64,000 bases of DNA from Pedobacter polysacchareus. GTDB taxonomy: Bacteria > Bacteroidota > Bacteroidia > Sphingobacteriales > Sphingobacteriaceae. The stretch spans positions 56,981-120,980 of the forward strand of contig NZ_JAHYSS010000009.1 in assembly GCF_019802255.1 (NCBI RefSeq), in the 5' to 3' direction. This document shows positions 43,487 to 54,400 of the stretch, piece after piece. The position numbers and the translations under genes are program-made. The notes beneath the pieces are model-generated. The model worked only from the letters and a program-made list of their open reading frames with translations. It was not told the DNA's origin and ran no database searches. Each line of letters opens with the position of its first letter. Position 1 is the first letter of the stretch.

Positions 43487-44276
43487 GATTTGTAAAGAAT
43501 TGATTGAATTGAAATATTTGAGTGATTGCTGCTTTAGACCAATAGGCCGCATTGTGCTCTCCAGGTCGTTCTTCATAAATATGAGGAATCTTTAATAGCA
43601 GGAGTTGTTCATGTAGTTTTCTGTTTTGTCCAATTAATAAATCTTCGGTTCCGCAGCTGATCAGGATTAGTTGCTTAGAGTTTTTTAGCTTTTCTATTTG
43701 GGAGATCGCAGTATAGTCTTTCCAATCTTCTGTATGATCTCCTAGTGTTTTTGGTACACCATAGTCCCTTCCAAAAGGCCTAAAGTCGATCACGCCACAT
43801 ATACTTCCAATAGCGGCAAATGTGTTTTGATGTCTGGCACCAATGTATAAGGCACCATGTCCGCCCATGCTCCAGCCCATTATTGCAGTTTTTGAGGGTG
43901 CTGATTTATAGTGGTTTTGCACGTACTCAACCAGTTCTTTCGCTACAAATGTTTCATACTTCGAGTTTGTGTTTTCGCTGTCTACATACCAGCTGTCGTA
44001 ATTTCCATCGGGTAAAACAAAAATCATTTTCATTTCTTTGCTTAGCGCCTGTAAAGCAGGGATATCCTGAGTTAATGTTCTTTTTGGATAACCGGTGTAG
44101 CCATGCAAAATGTAAACTGTAGGTATTGTTTTTCCTGTGGTTGATGTAGGGCGGATCACTAATGTTTTGACCTCTTTTTTCATAGAGGGACTGTAAATAT
44201 TTAAGGAGTCCAACTTTTGGGAAAAGGCTTGGAAACTGATGAAAATTACAGAAAGGGTAGTTAATAATATTCTCAT
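43479..44276 (-). CDS. Secreted alpha/beta-hydrolase, esterase D/S-formylglutathione-hydrolase-like
   Basis: A 265-aa protein with signal peptide (MRILLTTLSVIFISFQAFSQ). Esterase-family features: TVYILHGYTGYPKRTLTQD (oxyanion region, about 53-71), nucleophile Ser in GWSMGGHGALYIG (about 134-146), an Asp region in CGTEDLLIGQN and His in RPGEHNAAYWSKA near the C-terminus, so a complete Ser-Asp-His triad is plausible. Similar proteins cleave acyl or feruloyl esters or act on trehalose esters. It is coupled to the following Rid-like gene. A terminator separates it from the TonB receptor upstream, so the two genes form their own unit. Confidence 0.88.
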   Translation of the reverse strand: MRILLTTLSVIFISFQAFSQKLDSLNIYSPSMKKEVKTLVIRPTSTTGKTIPTVYILHGYTGYPKRTLTQDIPALQALSKEMKMIFVLPDGNYDSWYVDSENTNSKYETFVAKELVEYVQNHYKSAPSKTAIMGWSMGGHGALYIGARHQNTFAAIGSICGVIDFRPFGRDYGVPKTLGDHTEDWKDYTAISQIEKLKNSKQLILISCGTEDLLIGQNRKLHEQLLLLKIPHIYEERPGEHNAAYWSKAAITQIFQFNQFFTNHE

Positions 44277-44363
44277 TGCATTCTTGTTTTAATTTGTTCA
44301 TGCAAAGGTATTGCTACTCGTTTTTCAAAACATATACATATGTTGAGGGAGTCAATATATTAT

Positions 44364-44402
44364 AAAAAAAGCCCCCATAAAGTGTCTAACTTTTTGGGGG
44401 CT
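44364..44402 (-). terminator. Terminator after the TonB receptor gene
   Basis: Minus strand: AGCCCCC (44402-44396) pairs with GGGGGCT (44376-44370), with an inner AAAGT/ACTTT pairing, followed by seven T (44370-44364). The adjacent sequence at 44405-44430 repeats half of it (GTCTGACTTTTTGGTGGCT). Confidence 0.85.
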
Positions 44403-44471
44403 GTGCAGTCTGACTTTTTGGTGGCTTTAAAAGCTTTATAAAACGGCTTTTTTTATAAAATTAGGATCGTA

Positions 44472-47051
44472 TTATAGTGAATAGCGTAGTGTAAGTCCAT
44501 AAGTTCTTGGATCACCAAGTACACCTGCATACAAACCAGCATTACCTGCTGCGGCTTGTAATTGTTCATAGTAAGTTTTATTTGCGATATTTCTTGCCCA
44601 AACAAATAGGGAGAACTTATCAGATTTGAATCCTAATCTGGCATTAAACAATGAATAGGCTTCCACATTTAACACACTGGAAGGTGTTGGGTTAGAAGAA
44701 TATTCAGAACGGTAACTCGCATCTGCAGCAATAAAAAATCTACCTGCTACGTTTGCTAAGTTGCCTGGATTGCTGAATTCTGCACCTCCTGAAATATTCC
44801 ATTTAGAAATACCTGGTAATCGGCCTCCGGAAGCATCTTTAAATGCCACTTGTGTAGCTACACCATTCACAAGTTCCGTATGACCGGTTTCTTCTAATGG
44901 CAGTGGTGCATTTTCGAATTTCACATACTTGCCATCAAGATAAGCTAATGCTGCATTTAGCGTTAAGAACCTTCCTAATTGATAATTTCCATCAACTTCC
45001 AGGCCTTTTACATTCACTTTTTCAGCATTGGCAAGGTAACCTCTGTTTACCCCCAATTGTGGTGATTGCACGTTAGTTTGATAATCTTTAATGTCTGTAT
45101 TAAAGGCACTCACGTTTACAATTGCACCTTTAAATGGTTTGGTTTTAACACCTAATTCATAATGCTGTACATATTCTGGTTTAACTACGGCCAGAGAAAG
45201 GTCCGCTTCTCCAGTAGAAGTGGTTGGTAAACCACCAACATTCACACCAACTGGTTTGTAAGCGGTTGAGAACGTTCCATAGGCATTTAATTTAGTGGAA
45301 GGTCGGTAAGATAAAGTAACGTTACCAGATAAATTGTTGTTGTCTACATTGGTACTGAACTTTTGGTTGTTATAAACTGCAGTTTTAAGCGCAAGTAAGG
45401 CTGCATCTGTAGTTTGCAGACCACCATAAGTTACCCTGTCGTAGTCTACATCTTTTTTATCGTAAGTGTATCTTAAACCTGGTAAAATATGAAAGTGATT
45501 TAGGAATTCCCAGTCCGCCTGTGCAAACACGGCAGTGCTCAATGATTTAATCGTTGAATTTGTTCTGATACCGTAACCATCTAGTAAACCAGGAGTAGCG
45601 TATAATGCCTGCGAACCTGTATTACTTGTTTGTACAAATCTCCATTGATCTTTACCTACTTCTTCTGTCTGTTCCAATCCTTTCAAATTCTGACTTAGGG
45701 CAAATACACCAATTACACCGGTTACTTTTTCAGCGATAGTACCGGCATATCTCACTTCCTGTGAATATTGATCATGGCGAGAGTTTCCCTGAGATTTAGT
45801 CAATGCAGACAATTCAGAGAAATCCCTGTCGTTCGTAGGGTTCCAGTTCCAGAATCTCCAGGCAGTAGTGGAAGTCAGCGTTCCATTGCCAATTTTATAA
45901 TCTAAGTTTACGGAGATACCACCAATAGACTGGTCATGCTTCCAAGGTGTATTGGTATTGATTTCTCTGGAGGCAGGATCTGCTACAGGCTGCTGATAAC
46001 CTAAATCAGAAACAATTTTGGCATACTGACGATATGCGCTTCTTTCTGTTGTGGTCACACCTGCAATTACCAATGGGTAACCAGCTGGGTGCTGGACACT
46101 TGCATCACCACTCAACAATACCTGTAATTTCTCTGAAGGCGTGTAATAAAGCTGACCTTTAAAACCAATGTTATTTTGGCCACTATATCTACGCTGTTCT
46201 TTTGTGTTGTAAATGGTTCCATCTCTTTGAGTTCCTGAGATCGATAATCTTGCTGCAAGATCTTTTGCAACACCTCCTGAAACCGATGTTTTTGCTTGTA
46301 TAAAATTATAGTTTCCAAAGCTCAATTCCACTTTTCCGCTTGGGGTCTGAGTTGGTTTTGCGGTAGTGATGTTAAATGCACCTGCAGTTGTATTCTTACC
46401 AAATAAGGTTCCTTGCGGGCCACGCAGTATTTCTATTTGCTCAATGTCAAGGAAATCTGTTGAGGTTGCTGCCGGACGCGCCTGATAAACTCCATCTACA
46501 TAAAAACCTACTCCAGGATCAATACCATCGTTGGTTAAGCCAAATGTTGAACCTAGTCCGCGGATATTAAGGGTCGTATTTCTTGCGTTTGAAGCATATA
46601 ACTGTACAGAAGGAACCAGTTCTTTTAAGCGGTTAACGTTAAAAGCACCTGCGTTTTCAGCGGCCTGGCCACCGATCACAGTAATGGCGATAGGCACATC
46701 CTGAAGTACTTCTGAGCGTCTTCTGGAGGTCACTACGATCTCATCCAGAAGTTCGCTTTCAATCAGAATCAATTCAAAAGGAGCTTCCTGAAGTTTTAAA
46801 ATCTGGAAATCCTGAGATTTATAACCTATGGAGCTGATTCTGAGATAGAATGGGAGATCTGTCTGTGCATCAATACTGAACTTACCATCCTTATCGGCAG
46901 TTGCAGAAATCTTAGTGCCTCTGATCAGCACTGTGGCATGTGGAACTGGAACGCCGTTGCTGCTTTTGATCACACCTGTTATCGGATTTTGAGCGAATAC
47001 AGCATTCGCCGTCAGTATCAATAAGAAGATAAGGAGTAAATGTTTTTTCAT
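44472..47051 (-). CDS. TonB-dependent outer-membrane receptor (siderophore/small-ligand type)
   Basis: An 859-aa protein: signal peptide (1-20), carboxypeptidase-regulatory-like domain (about 22-100), TonB box LLDEIVVTSRRR, plug (VPIAITVIGGQAAENAGAFNVNRLKELVP, then FYVDGVYQARP and IEILRGPQGTLFGKNTTAGAFNI, about 115-235), and a barrel ending with the aromatic YGLTLRYSL. The plug type is that of iron-complex or small-molecule receptors, not SusC: it is shorter and has no SusD neighbour. The 5' region carries a short cysteine-rich leader ORF and hairpins, suggesting attenuation control. Ligand unknown. Confidence 0.93.
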   Translation of the reverse strand: MKKHLLLIFLLILTANAVFAQNPITGVIKSSNGVPVPHATVLIRGTKISATADKDGKFSIDAQTDLPFYLRISSIGYKSQDFQILKLQEAPFELILIESELLDEIVVTSRRRSEVLQDVPIAITVIGGQAAENAGAFNVNRLKELVPSVQLYASNARNTTLNIRGLGSTFGLTNDGIDPGVGFYVDGVYQARPAATSTDFLDIEQIEILRGPQGTLFGKNTTAGAFNITTAKPTQTPSGKVELSFGNYNFIQAKTSVSGGVAKDLAARLSISGTQRDGTIYNTKEQRRYSGQNNIGFKGQLYYTPSEKLQVLLSGDASVQHPAGYPLVIAGVTTTERSAYRQYAKIVSDLGYQQPVADPASREINTNTPWKHDQSIGGISVNLDYKIGNGTLTSTTAWRFWNWNPTNDRDFSELSALTKSQGNSRHDQYSQEVRYAGTIAEKVTGVIGVFALSQNLKGLEQTEEVGKDQWRFVQTSNTGSQALYATPGLLDGYGIRTNSTIKSLSTAVFAQADWEFLNHFHILPGLRYTYDKKDVDYDRVTYGGLQTTDAALLALKTAVYNNQKFSTNVDNNNLSGNVTLSYRPSTKLNAYGTFSTAYKPVGVNVGGLPTTSTGEADLSLAVVKPEYVQHYELGVKTKPFKGAIVNVSAFNTDIKDYQTNVQSPQLGVNRGYLANAEKVNVKGLEVDGNYQLGRFLTLNAALAYLDGKYVKFENAPLPLEETGHTELVNGVATQVAFKDASGGRLPGISKWNISGGAEFSNPGNLANVAGRFFIAADASYRSEYSSNPTPSSVLNVEAYSLFNARLGFKSDKFSLFVWARNIANKTYYEQLQAAAGNAGLYAGVLGDPRTYGLTLRYSL

Positions 47052-47153
47052 TTTGTGTTTATGTTAAATGGTTTGTTGGTTATACATCGCCAGAGTTCTG
47101 ACGTTATTTTTGGCCGGTACCCGCAATAAATAAATTGCAAAGCGTGGCCATGT

Positions 47154-47170
47154 GGATGTTTTTAACATCC
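47154..47170 (-). repeat. Second hairpin in the TonB receptor leader
   Basis: GGATGTT/AACATCC, a 7-bp perfect stem with a 3-nt loop, between the leader-ORF hairpin and the receptor ATG. Confidence 0.5.
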
Positions 47171-47210
47171 GATTAGGTTTAAAGAATAGGTTATAGGTAA
47201 GCTTTTAGCT

Positions 47211-47230
47211 TTTTCAGTGATTACTGAAAA
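47211..47230 (-). promoter_or_regulatory. Attenuator-like hairpin downstream of the leader ORF
   Basis: TTTTCAGT-GATT-ACTGAAAA on the plus strand, a perfect 8-bp stem, 9 nt after the leader ORF stop on the minus strand. Its position relative to the ORF is that of a ribosome-responsive attenuator. Confidence 0.45.
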
Positions 47231-47239
47231 GAATCATCA

Positions 47240-47305
47240 TCAACAACAGTGACAGCCTAGTAGAAAGCGGGTTCCTTCTTTAGCTGTTTTTCTTTGCATT
47301 TTCAT
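47240..47305 (-). CDS. Candidate leader peptide ending Cys-His-Cys-Cys
   Basis: A 21-codon ORF (first ATG 47305, second two codons later) encoding a basic peptide that ends FLLGCHCC. Three cysteines in the last four codons, followed by a perfect hairpin and then a receptor gene, is the layout of a cysteine-sensing leader. If ribosomes stall there when Cys-tRNA is low, folding of the downstream hairpin would change. A role in sulfur-responsive control of the TonB receptor is inference; no experimental family is recognised. Confidence 0.4.
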   Translation of the reverse strand: MKMQRKTAKEGTRFLLGCHCC

Positions 47306-47521
47306 AAAATGTAAGCCTGTTTTCATTGGGTTCTAGATTGTTAAGAGTTTGTATTGATAATACGAAGATAGGATTCTTTTTTTATAAAACGAATAAAATC
47401 TACGGATTTAGTAGTTTTTATTTAATTGTATTCACAAACCTTGATATTTTATAGGTTTAAGCTTGATTTTGAGCCCATTGCTGAGCTCTATTTGTCACTT
47501 TAAAAGAATTTTTTATGGAGA

Positions 47522-48421
47522 TTACTTCCATAGACTTAGCCTCAGGTTCAGCTCAAAACTTCCGTTGGTATAGCCGCTAAGTGCAGAAGTTTGTGTGGTG
47601 TAATTGCCACTGATCAGGTATTTTTTTCTGAAGTCCATACCCAGTCCAAAAGTTGCATTTTTTGTGCTGTGGTACATTCCTGTAATAAATACTTGCTGAT
47701 TGGCAATTTCTAATTGTGCACCTGCATCCCAGATGTTATCAAAACCCTGAACGCCGCGGTAGGCAATCATTGGCTCCAGGTCCATACCTTCCGCACCTTC
47801 AGTAAGCTTAAAACGGTAGCTGCTGGCCGCATAAAAGGTAGTGACGTCGGCAAGTTTGATGACATCCTTTTTAAGGACGCTTTTCAAGTTAGGAATAGCT
47901 GCCTGTAAGCTGAAAGTACCGGAGGTATAGGCGATACCAAAATCTCCGTCCAGATAAGTTTTTCGGTCATTGTACTGGCCAACCATTGGGTCATTCGGGT
48001 TTCCATAGATGTCGCTGTTTTCCAGCCTCTGGCTCATAAAGCCTAAGGAAATACCAAAATGCAGCTGCTGCTGTTCTTCACCCAATTGCAGGTGATAGGC
48101 ATAGGTACCTGTTACACGAGTTTGTCGCTGCAGACCGGCACTTTCATTATAAACATTCAAACCAACACCTACTTTTCCCTTTCCATAATCAGCGGTGAGG
48201 CTTTGTGTAAGTGGAGAACCGGGTACATTACTCCATAGTTTTCTGTAAGCGGCATTCACTCTTATTCCATCGGTTGAACCGGCATAAGCGGGATTGATCA
48301 GAAATCTATTGCTATAATACTGCGCGGCTAATGGATTCAATTGTGCGTAGCTATTGCTACCGGTGAAAACCACCAGTAGCAATGCCAGAAATTTGTATGT
48401 TGTTTTCATCTTTATAAGCAT
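47522..48421 (-). CDS. PorP/SprF-family type IX secretion partner protein
   Basis: A 299-aa outer-membrane beta-barrel-like protein. Signal peptide ends SNSYAQ. The family hallmark NPLAAQYYSNRFLINPAYAGSTDGIRVNAAYRKLW is at about 28-62. Alternating strands follow, and the C-terminus SFELNLRLSLWK ends in an aromatic residue. PorP/SprF proteins assist surface export/anchoring of cargo carrying the type-B C-terminal sorting domain. The upstream gene (17-bp gap) encodes exactly such a giant cargo, as sprF follows sprB in Flavobacterium. An ATG three codons downstream (48412, MKTTYK) may be the real start. Confidence 0.93.
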   Translation of the reverse strand: MLIKMKTTYKFLALLLVVFTGSNSYAQLNPLAAQYYSNRFLINPAYAGSTDGIRVNAAYRKLWSNVPGSPLTQSLTADYGKGKVGVGLNVYNESAGLQRQTRVTGTYAYHLQLGEEQQQLHFGISLGFMSQRLENSDIYGNPNDPMVGQYNDRKTYLDGDFGIAYTSGTFSLQAAIPNLKSVLKKDVIKLADVTTFYAASSYRFKLTEGAEGMDLEPMIAYRGVQGFDNIWDAGAQLEIANQQVFITGMYHSTKNATFGLGMDFRKKYLISGNYTTQTSALSGYTNGSFELNLRLSLWK

Positions 48422-48438
48422 GCGGTTTATGAGGAGGA

Positions 48439-51400
48439 TTAGTTTTCTCTGACGATGGTAATGAAACCTTTAAATTTCGGCCTGTTGTTACCAAAATCAA
48501 TCACGTAATAATAGGTGCCTTCAGACAGTGCCGTGCCATTCAGGGTGCCATCCCAAGTGTTATCATATCCTCTTTTGCTGTAGATTTGTCTGCCTGCCTT
48601 ATCAAAAATTTTCACCTCATTGTTTGGATAAACATCGATATTTTCGATGATCCATTTATCATTGTAACCATCTCCGTTTGGAGATAGGATATTAGTGGCT
48701 TTAATTTTAACCAGGTCATCCAGCACTTTAACCGTAAATGTGCTGGTTTCTGAACAGCCATTTGCATTGGTTACAGTAACGGTATAAGTAGTCGTTTCTG
48801 TTGGCCTTACCATGATGGTCGAAATATTTGCTGTGTTGTTCAGGATGCTGCTGGTTGGCGACCAGGTATAGGTATTTCCTCCGGTAGCAGTAAGTGCTAC
48901 AGTTTCTCCTTTACTTACCTCGGTACTGTTTCCTGATATATTTCCAAGGTTCGCCTGAATCGTAATCAGGGGTAAAGGATTTACAGTAATTACAAAGCTT
49001 CTAGTATAGGTGTCTACGCCACCATTTTCTAGGCCTCCATTGTCTTTTACGGTTACCGTAATCGTTGCAGTACCATAAGCACCATTTTTAATGCGGTAAC
49101 TGAAATTACCTGTTGCACCTGTTTGGTTTATAGATAGATTTTGCAGCAGGTTGGTATTGCTGTTGGTATAGCTTAGCGTGGTCTTTTGGGTAGTCTCAGG
49201 CCCTGCACTGATTCCTGTTAAAGGAATGTTCTGCGAAGTACTGGTATAGCAAAGCGTCTGATCGGCAATAGCTGCAAGTGTAGGTGCCTCGTTTACATCG
49301 CTGATTGAAACATTAAATTGCTGATCCAGGGACAGACCAAATTGCGTTGTCGCACGTACGCGGATGGTATAGCTGGATTTGCTTTCAAAGTCAAATACCT
49401 GATTGCTTTTTAACTGATCTCCAGCGATGCTAAATGCCCCATTGTCTATATCTCCGCTTCCTGAAACCAATGAATAGGTAAAAGTAGCGGTAGGATTATT
49501 GGAAGTGGCACTTAAGGTTCCTGCTTTAGTTCCTGAAGCCAGATTTTCATAAAGTGGTACCGCAGCTAATAATACCGATGTTGGTGCGCCAGGCAGTACT
49601 TTTAAATTACCTTTTACATAACTGAAACTGTAGTTGGCGGCCAGACCTCCAGCTACGGTGATCTCATAATCTCCAATTTCTGAACCAGTTTGGGCAAGGG
49701 TAGAAGCCATAGGGGCAGTACTAAGATCTGCCACACCTTCTGCGGTTACAAAACCAGCATAATCAAGTGTGAACACTGGATTTGGAGTGCCCTGGTATTT
49801 AGTTTGATCTTTTGCGGTTACCGTCAGCAATTTTTTGGAAATGTTTCCAGTAGTACTGGCAGTGCTGGTGATGAGGCTATAATTGCTCTGATCAGCACCT
49901 GCAAGAATAAAGCTGGCCGCATTAATGGTTTTTCCATTTCCAGCAGTTTCGTCTGCATAGTTTGCTGTTCCGGACACGCTGACTAAATCTGATCCTTTTA
50001 TGCCGATTAGACTAAAATTTGCCGGACTTAAACTCGCCGAATTGGTCTTATCGTATTCCTTAGTAATTAATGGATTGGCATTGAGCGCTAAACTAAGCGG
50101 GAATTTTGTAATGTCACCAGTAGTAGCAGCTGTGGTATTGCTGAGCAGGTAATTCCCCTGATCTGCGCCCGTTAGTACAAGGTTCTGCGCATGAATGGTT
50201 TTCCCATTTCCTGCATTTTTACTGTCATAGTTGACCGTTCCTGATACGCTGACAATATCGGATCCCAATACTCCCGATAAACTGTAATTCGCAGGAGCAA
50301 GGTTCGCTGTCGTATTGTTATCATATACTTTATTGATCAATGGTGCTGCGTTTAAGCTGGCAGTAATGGTTTTTTGACCAATGTTTCCTTTTGTGCTGGC
50401 TGCGGTTGTCGTCAAGCTGTAATTTTCTTTCTGCGCACCTGCGAGTATAAAGTTATTCACGTTAATGGTTTTTCCATTTCCTGCAGATTTTGTACTATAA
50501 TTTGCCGTTCCTGAAACGCTCAGCTCGTCTGAACCCAGAGTGCCGTTTAGGCTGTAGTTTCCGGCTGCAAGTGTTGCCGAAGTATTGTTGTCGTATTCTT
50601 TGCTGATGAGTGGAAGTTCATTCAATACCAGTGTCACAGCTTTCTTCGTAATGTTACCTGTAGTGGCAGCACTGGTCGTCGTCAGACTGTAATTGTCTTT
50701 CTGTGCACCGGCAAGTACGAAGTTAGTCGCATCGATATTTTTCCCTATGCCTGGTGTACTTGTATCGTAATCGGCCTGACCAGATACCGTAACGGCATCA
50801 GTACCCAGAATTCCGTTTAACGAATAATTTGCCGGAACCAGTGTTGCCGATGTGCTGTTGTTATAGGTTTTGGTGATGAGCGGATTTGCGTTTAATGCTA
50901 AGGTCAGTGCTGCCGGAGTTACTGATCCGGTAGTGCTAGAACTGCTGGTGCTCAGACTATAATTGTCTTTATCCGCTCCTCCAAGTATAAAGGTCTGGGC
51001 AGTGATGGTTTTTCCGATCCCTGCATCTTTGCTGTCGTAAGCTGCAGTACCAGACACCGTAACTGCATCTGTACCAATAATTCCGCTTAAGCTGTAGTTT
51101 TCAGGAACTAATGCTGCAATTGTACTGTTGTCGTACACTTTAGTAATTGCCGGCAATGCATTTAGTGTTAAAGTAATCGGAGAAGCTGTGATATTACCTG
51201 TGGAGGCAGCAGTGCTGGTAGTCAATAGATAATTGTCTTTCTGTGCACCTGATAGCGCAAAGTTATTGGCGGTGATGGTTTTTCCTGTACCTCTGGTTTT
51301 GGTATCATAGCTGGCTGTTCCTGACACAGTAACTGCATCTGTGCCAAGTACCCCTGTTAACACATAATTTGATGGGATCAGTGTTGCCGCGACATTTCCA

Positions 51401-54400
51401 TCATAGATTTTAGTGATCAATGGGCTGGCATTTAAAGCAAGCGTAATAGGTTTTACATTGATCTCTCCCGTAGTGGTAGCAGAGAGGGTATTCATTATGT
51501 AATTGCCTTGATCTGCTCCTGCAAGTATAAAGTTGCCGGCAGTAACGGTTTTGCCGGTTCCTGCATCTTTAGTATCGTATGCTGCAGTACCAGATACAGT
51601 AACTGCATCTGCTGCTATGATTCCAGTTAAGCTGTAATTTGCCGGAACTAATGTGGCTGTAGTGTTATTGTCATAGGTTTTGCTCGGTAGGGGTAAAGCA
51701 TTCAATGTTAAGGTAAGTGGAGCAGCGCTGATATTACCTTTCGTAGCAGCAATAGTGGTCGTCAGACTGTAATTGTCCTTCTGCGCACCTCCGAGTATGA
51801 AGTTATTCACGCTGATGGTTTTTCCTGTTCCAACAGTTTTTGTATTGTAACTTGCTGTTCCTGTAACGCTCAGTTCATCTGAACCCAGAATGCCGTTTAT
51901 GGTGTAATTTCCAGCTGCAAGGCTTGTCAAAGTATTGTTGTCATATTGCTTGCTGATGAGTGGAAGTTCATTCAATGATAGGCTAACCGATTTTTTCGTG
52001 ATGTTACCTGTGGTGGTAGCAGTGGTTGTGCTTAGACTGTAATTGTCTTTTTGAGCACCAGCAAGAACAAAGTTATTCGCAGTGATGGTTTTTCCGTTTT
52101 CAGCGATATTCGTACTGTAATTAGCCTGACCTGATACGCTTACCGCATCGGTACCCAGGATTCCGGCTAAACTGTAATTGGCAGATGTAAGCGTTGCTAC
52201 AGTGGTATTGTCGTATATTTTAGTAATTAAAGGACCTGAATTTAGAGACAGGGATATTGCTGCCGGACTAATTGTTCCTGTCGTGTTTGCAGTACCAGTC
52301 AGCAGGCTATAGTTGTCTTTATCCGCTCCGCCAAGTACAAAAGTATTGACTGTAATGGTTTTTCCGCTTCCTGCATTTTTGGTGTCATAATTTGAAATAC
52401 CGGTTACTGTGACCTCGTCTGATCCGATTTTGCCGTTCAAGGTGTAATTATCGGGAACCAGTGCCGCATTCGTGTTATTGTCGTAAACCTTAGTAATCGC
52501 TGGCAAGGCATTTAGCGTTAAAGTAAGCTGAGCTACGCCAATGTTACCCGTAGTAGTAGCAGTGATCGTCGTCAGACGGTAGTTGTCTTTTTGCGCACCA
52601 GCTAAGTTAAAGTTGTTGACTGTAATGGTTTTTCCATTGCCGCTGTTCTTCGAATCGTAGCTTGCCGTTCCTGAGACAGTCACCGCATCTCCACCAAGTA
52701 CTCCGTTTAAGGTATAATTTGAGGGTGCCAAAGTTGCGTCCGTGTTTCCAGTATAGACTTTACTGATCAAAGGACTGGCATTCAGGGCAAGCGTAATCGG
52801 TTTTGTATTGATCTCTCCTGTGGTCGCAGCAGAGGTAGTACTCAAATGATAATTGTCTTTATTTGCCCCTGCAAGTATAAAGTTCCCTGCAGTAACGGCT
52901 TTTCCGGTTCCAGCATCTTTAGTGTCGTATGTGGCAGCACCACTTACAGTAACCAACTCTGAACCTATGATTCCACTCAGCTGATAATGTGCTGGAAGCA
53001 ATGTCGCTGAGGTGTTATTGTCGTATGTTTTGCTGATGAATGGGCTTGCATTTAAGACTAAAGTAAGCGGAGCAGTGCCGATATTACCTTTAGTCGCAGC
53101 GCTAAGGGTAGAAAGACTGTAGTTGTCTTTCTGAGCACCTGCCAGCACAAAGTTGTCAACGGCAATGTTTTTTCCTGTTCCAACAGCTTTTGTATCAAAG
53201 GCTGCTGTTCCTGTAACTGTGACCGCATCGGTTCCAATAACTCCAGGTAAACTATAATTCCCTGCTGCAAGTGTGATTGCAGTTCCATTATCATAGGTCT
53301 TGCTGATCAGCGGCAGCTCGTTCAGTATAACTGTGATGGCTTTCTTCGTAATGTTTCCTGTAGTACTTGCAGTGCTGGTTGTTAAATTGTAATTGTCTTT
53401 ATCCGCACCTGCAAGTATAAAATTGCCGGATGCTATATTTATTCCGGTACCCACCTGATTCGTTTCGTAATTGGCGGTTCCGGAAACGGTAACTGCATCC
53501 CCGGTAATTTTACCGTTTAAAGAATAATTCGCGGCAACCAGTTGGGCTGATGTGGTATTGTCATATGCCTTACTAATCAATGGACTTGCATTCAAGGCTA
53601 AAGTCAGGCTGGCAGGAGTAATTGCATGGCCACCCGTAGTGGCTGTAACTGTCGATAGTGTATAATTGCCATTCTGAGCACCATTAAGGACAAATGTTCC
53701 GACAGTTATGGTTTTATTGGTTCCAACGTTTTTATCACCATAGGTAGCAGTTCCTGTTGCAGAAACCTCATCTGTACCTAACTTTCCAGCCAATATATAG
53801 TGCTCTGGAAGAAGTGATGCTGCAGTAGTGCCATCGTAAACTTTATCGATGGCTGGTACTGGATTCAAGGTCAGGCTAATTGCAAGTGGAGTAATCTGTC
53901 CAGTAGTACTTGCAGTAGCATTGCTGATGCTGTAATTGTCTTTTTGTGCCCCAGCCAGTATTAGATTTCCAGCAGTAACAGTTTTTCCAGTACCTGCATC
54001 TTTAGTGTCATAAGTAGCAGTACCGCTCACTGTCACTACATCTGTTCCTAGTTTTCCATTTATTACATAATTAGTTGGAACAAGGCTGGCGGCATCTGTA
54101 TTATTGTAGATTTTACTGATGATTGGAGTAGATTGCAGCGCAACAGTTAATGGTTTAGGAGTAATCACAGCGGTATTTGTACTCGCAGTTGTTGCAGTCA
54201 AACTATAATTCCCCTGTGCTGCACCTGCTAAGGTAAGATTGGTCACAGCTAACGTTTTCTCTGTTCCTGCATCTGCGCTGGCATAACTTGCAGTTCCTGA
54301 AACACTGACTACATCGGGAGCAATTAAACCGGCTAAATTATAATCGGCAGGAAGCAGGGCAGCCGTTAGGGTATTGTCATAGACTTTACTAATACCTGGG

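Larger units (their letters stand above)
47052..47521. other. Long leader/intergenic region upstream of the TonB receptor
   Basis: A 470-bp region. It contains a 21-codon leader ORF (47240-47305), a perfect hairpin at 47211-47230 and another at 47154-47170, all on the receptor's leader side. The remainder (47306-47521) includes a TATCTTCG element near 47365-47372 (minus), one base from the Bacteroidetes -7 consensus TAnnTTTG. I see no known riboswitch core. Confidence 0.6.

Noticed and set aside
47052..47521. Cobalamin, TPP or SAM riboswitch before the TonB receptor
   Set aside because: I found none of their conserved boxes; only simple hairpins and a short ORF.
53058..53294. Alternative-frame ORFs inside the giant repeat gene
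   Set aside because: They are frame shadows produced by the repetitive codon pattern.
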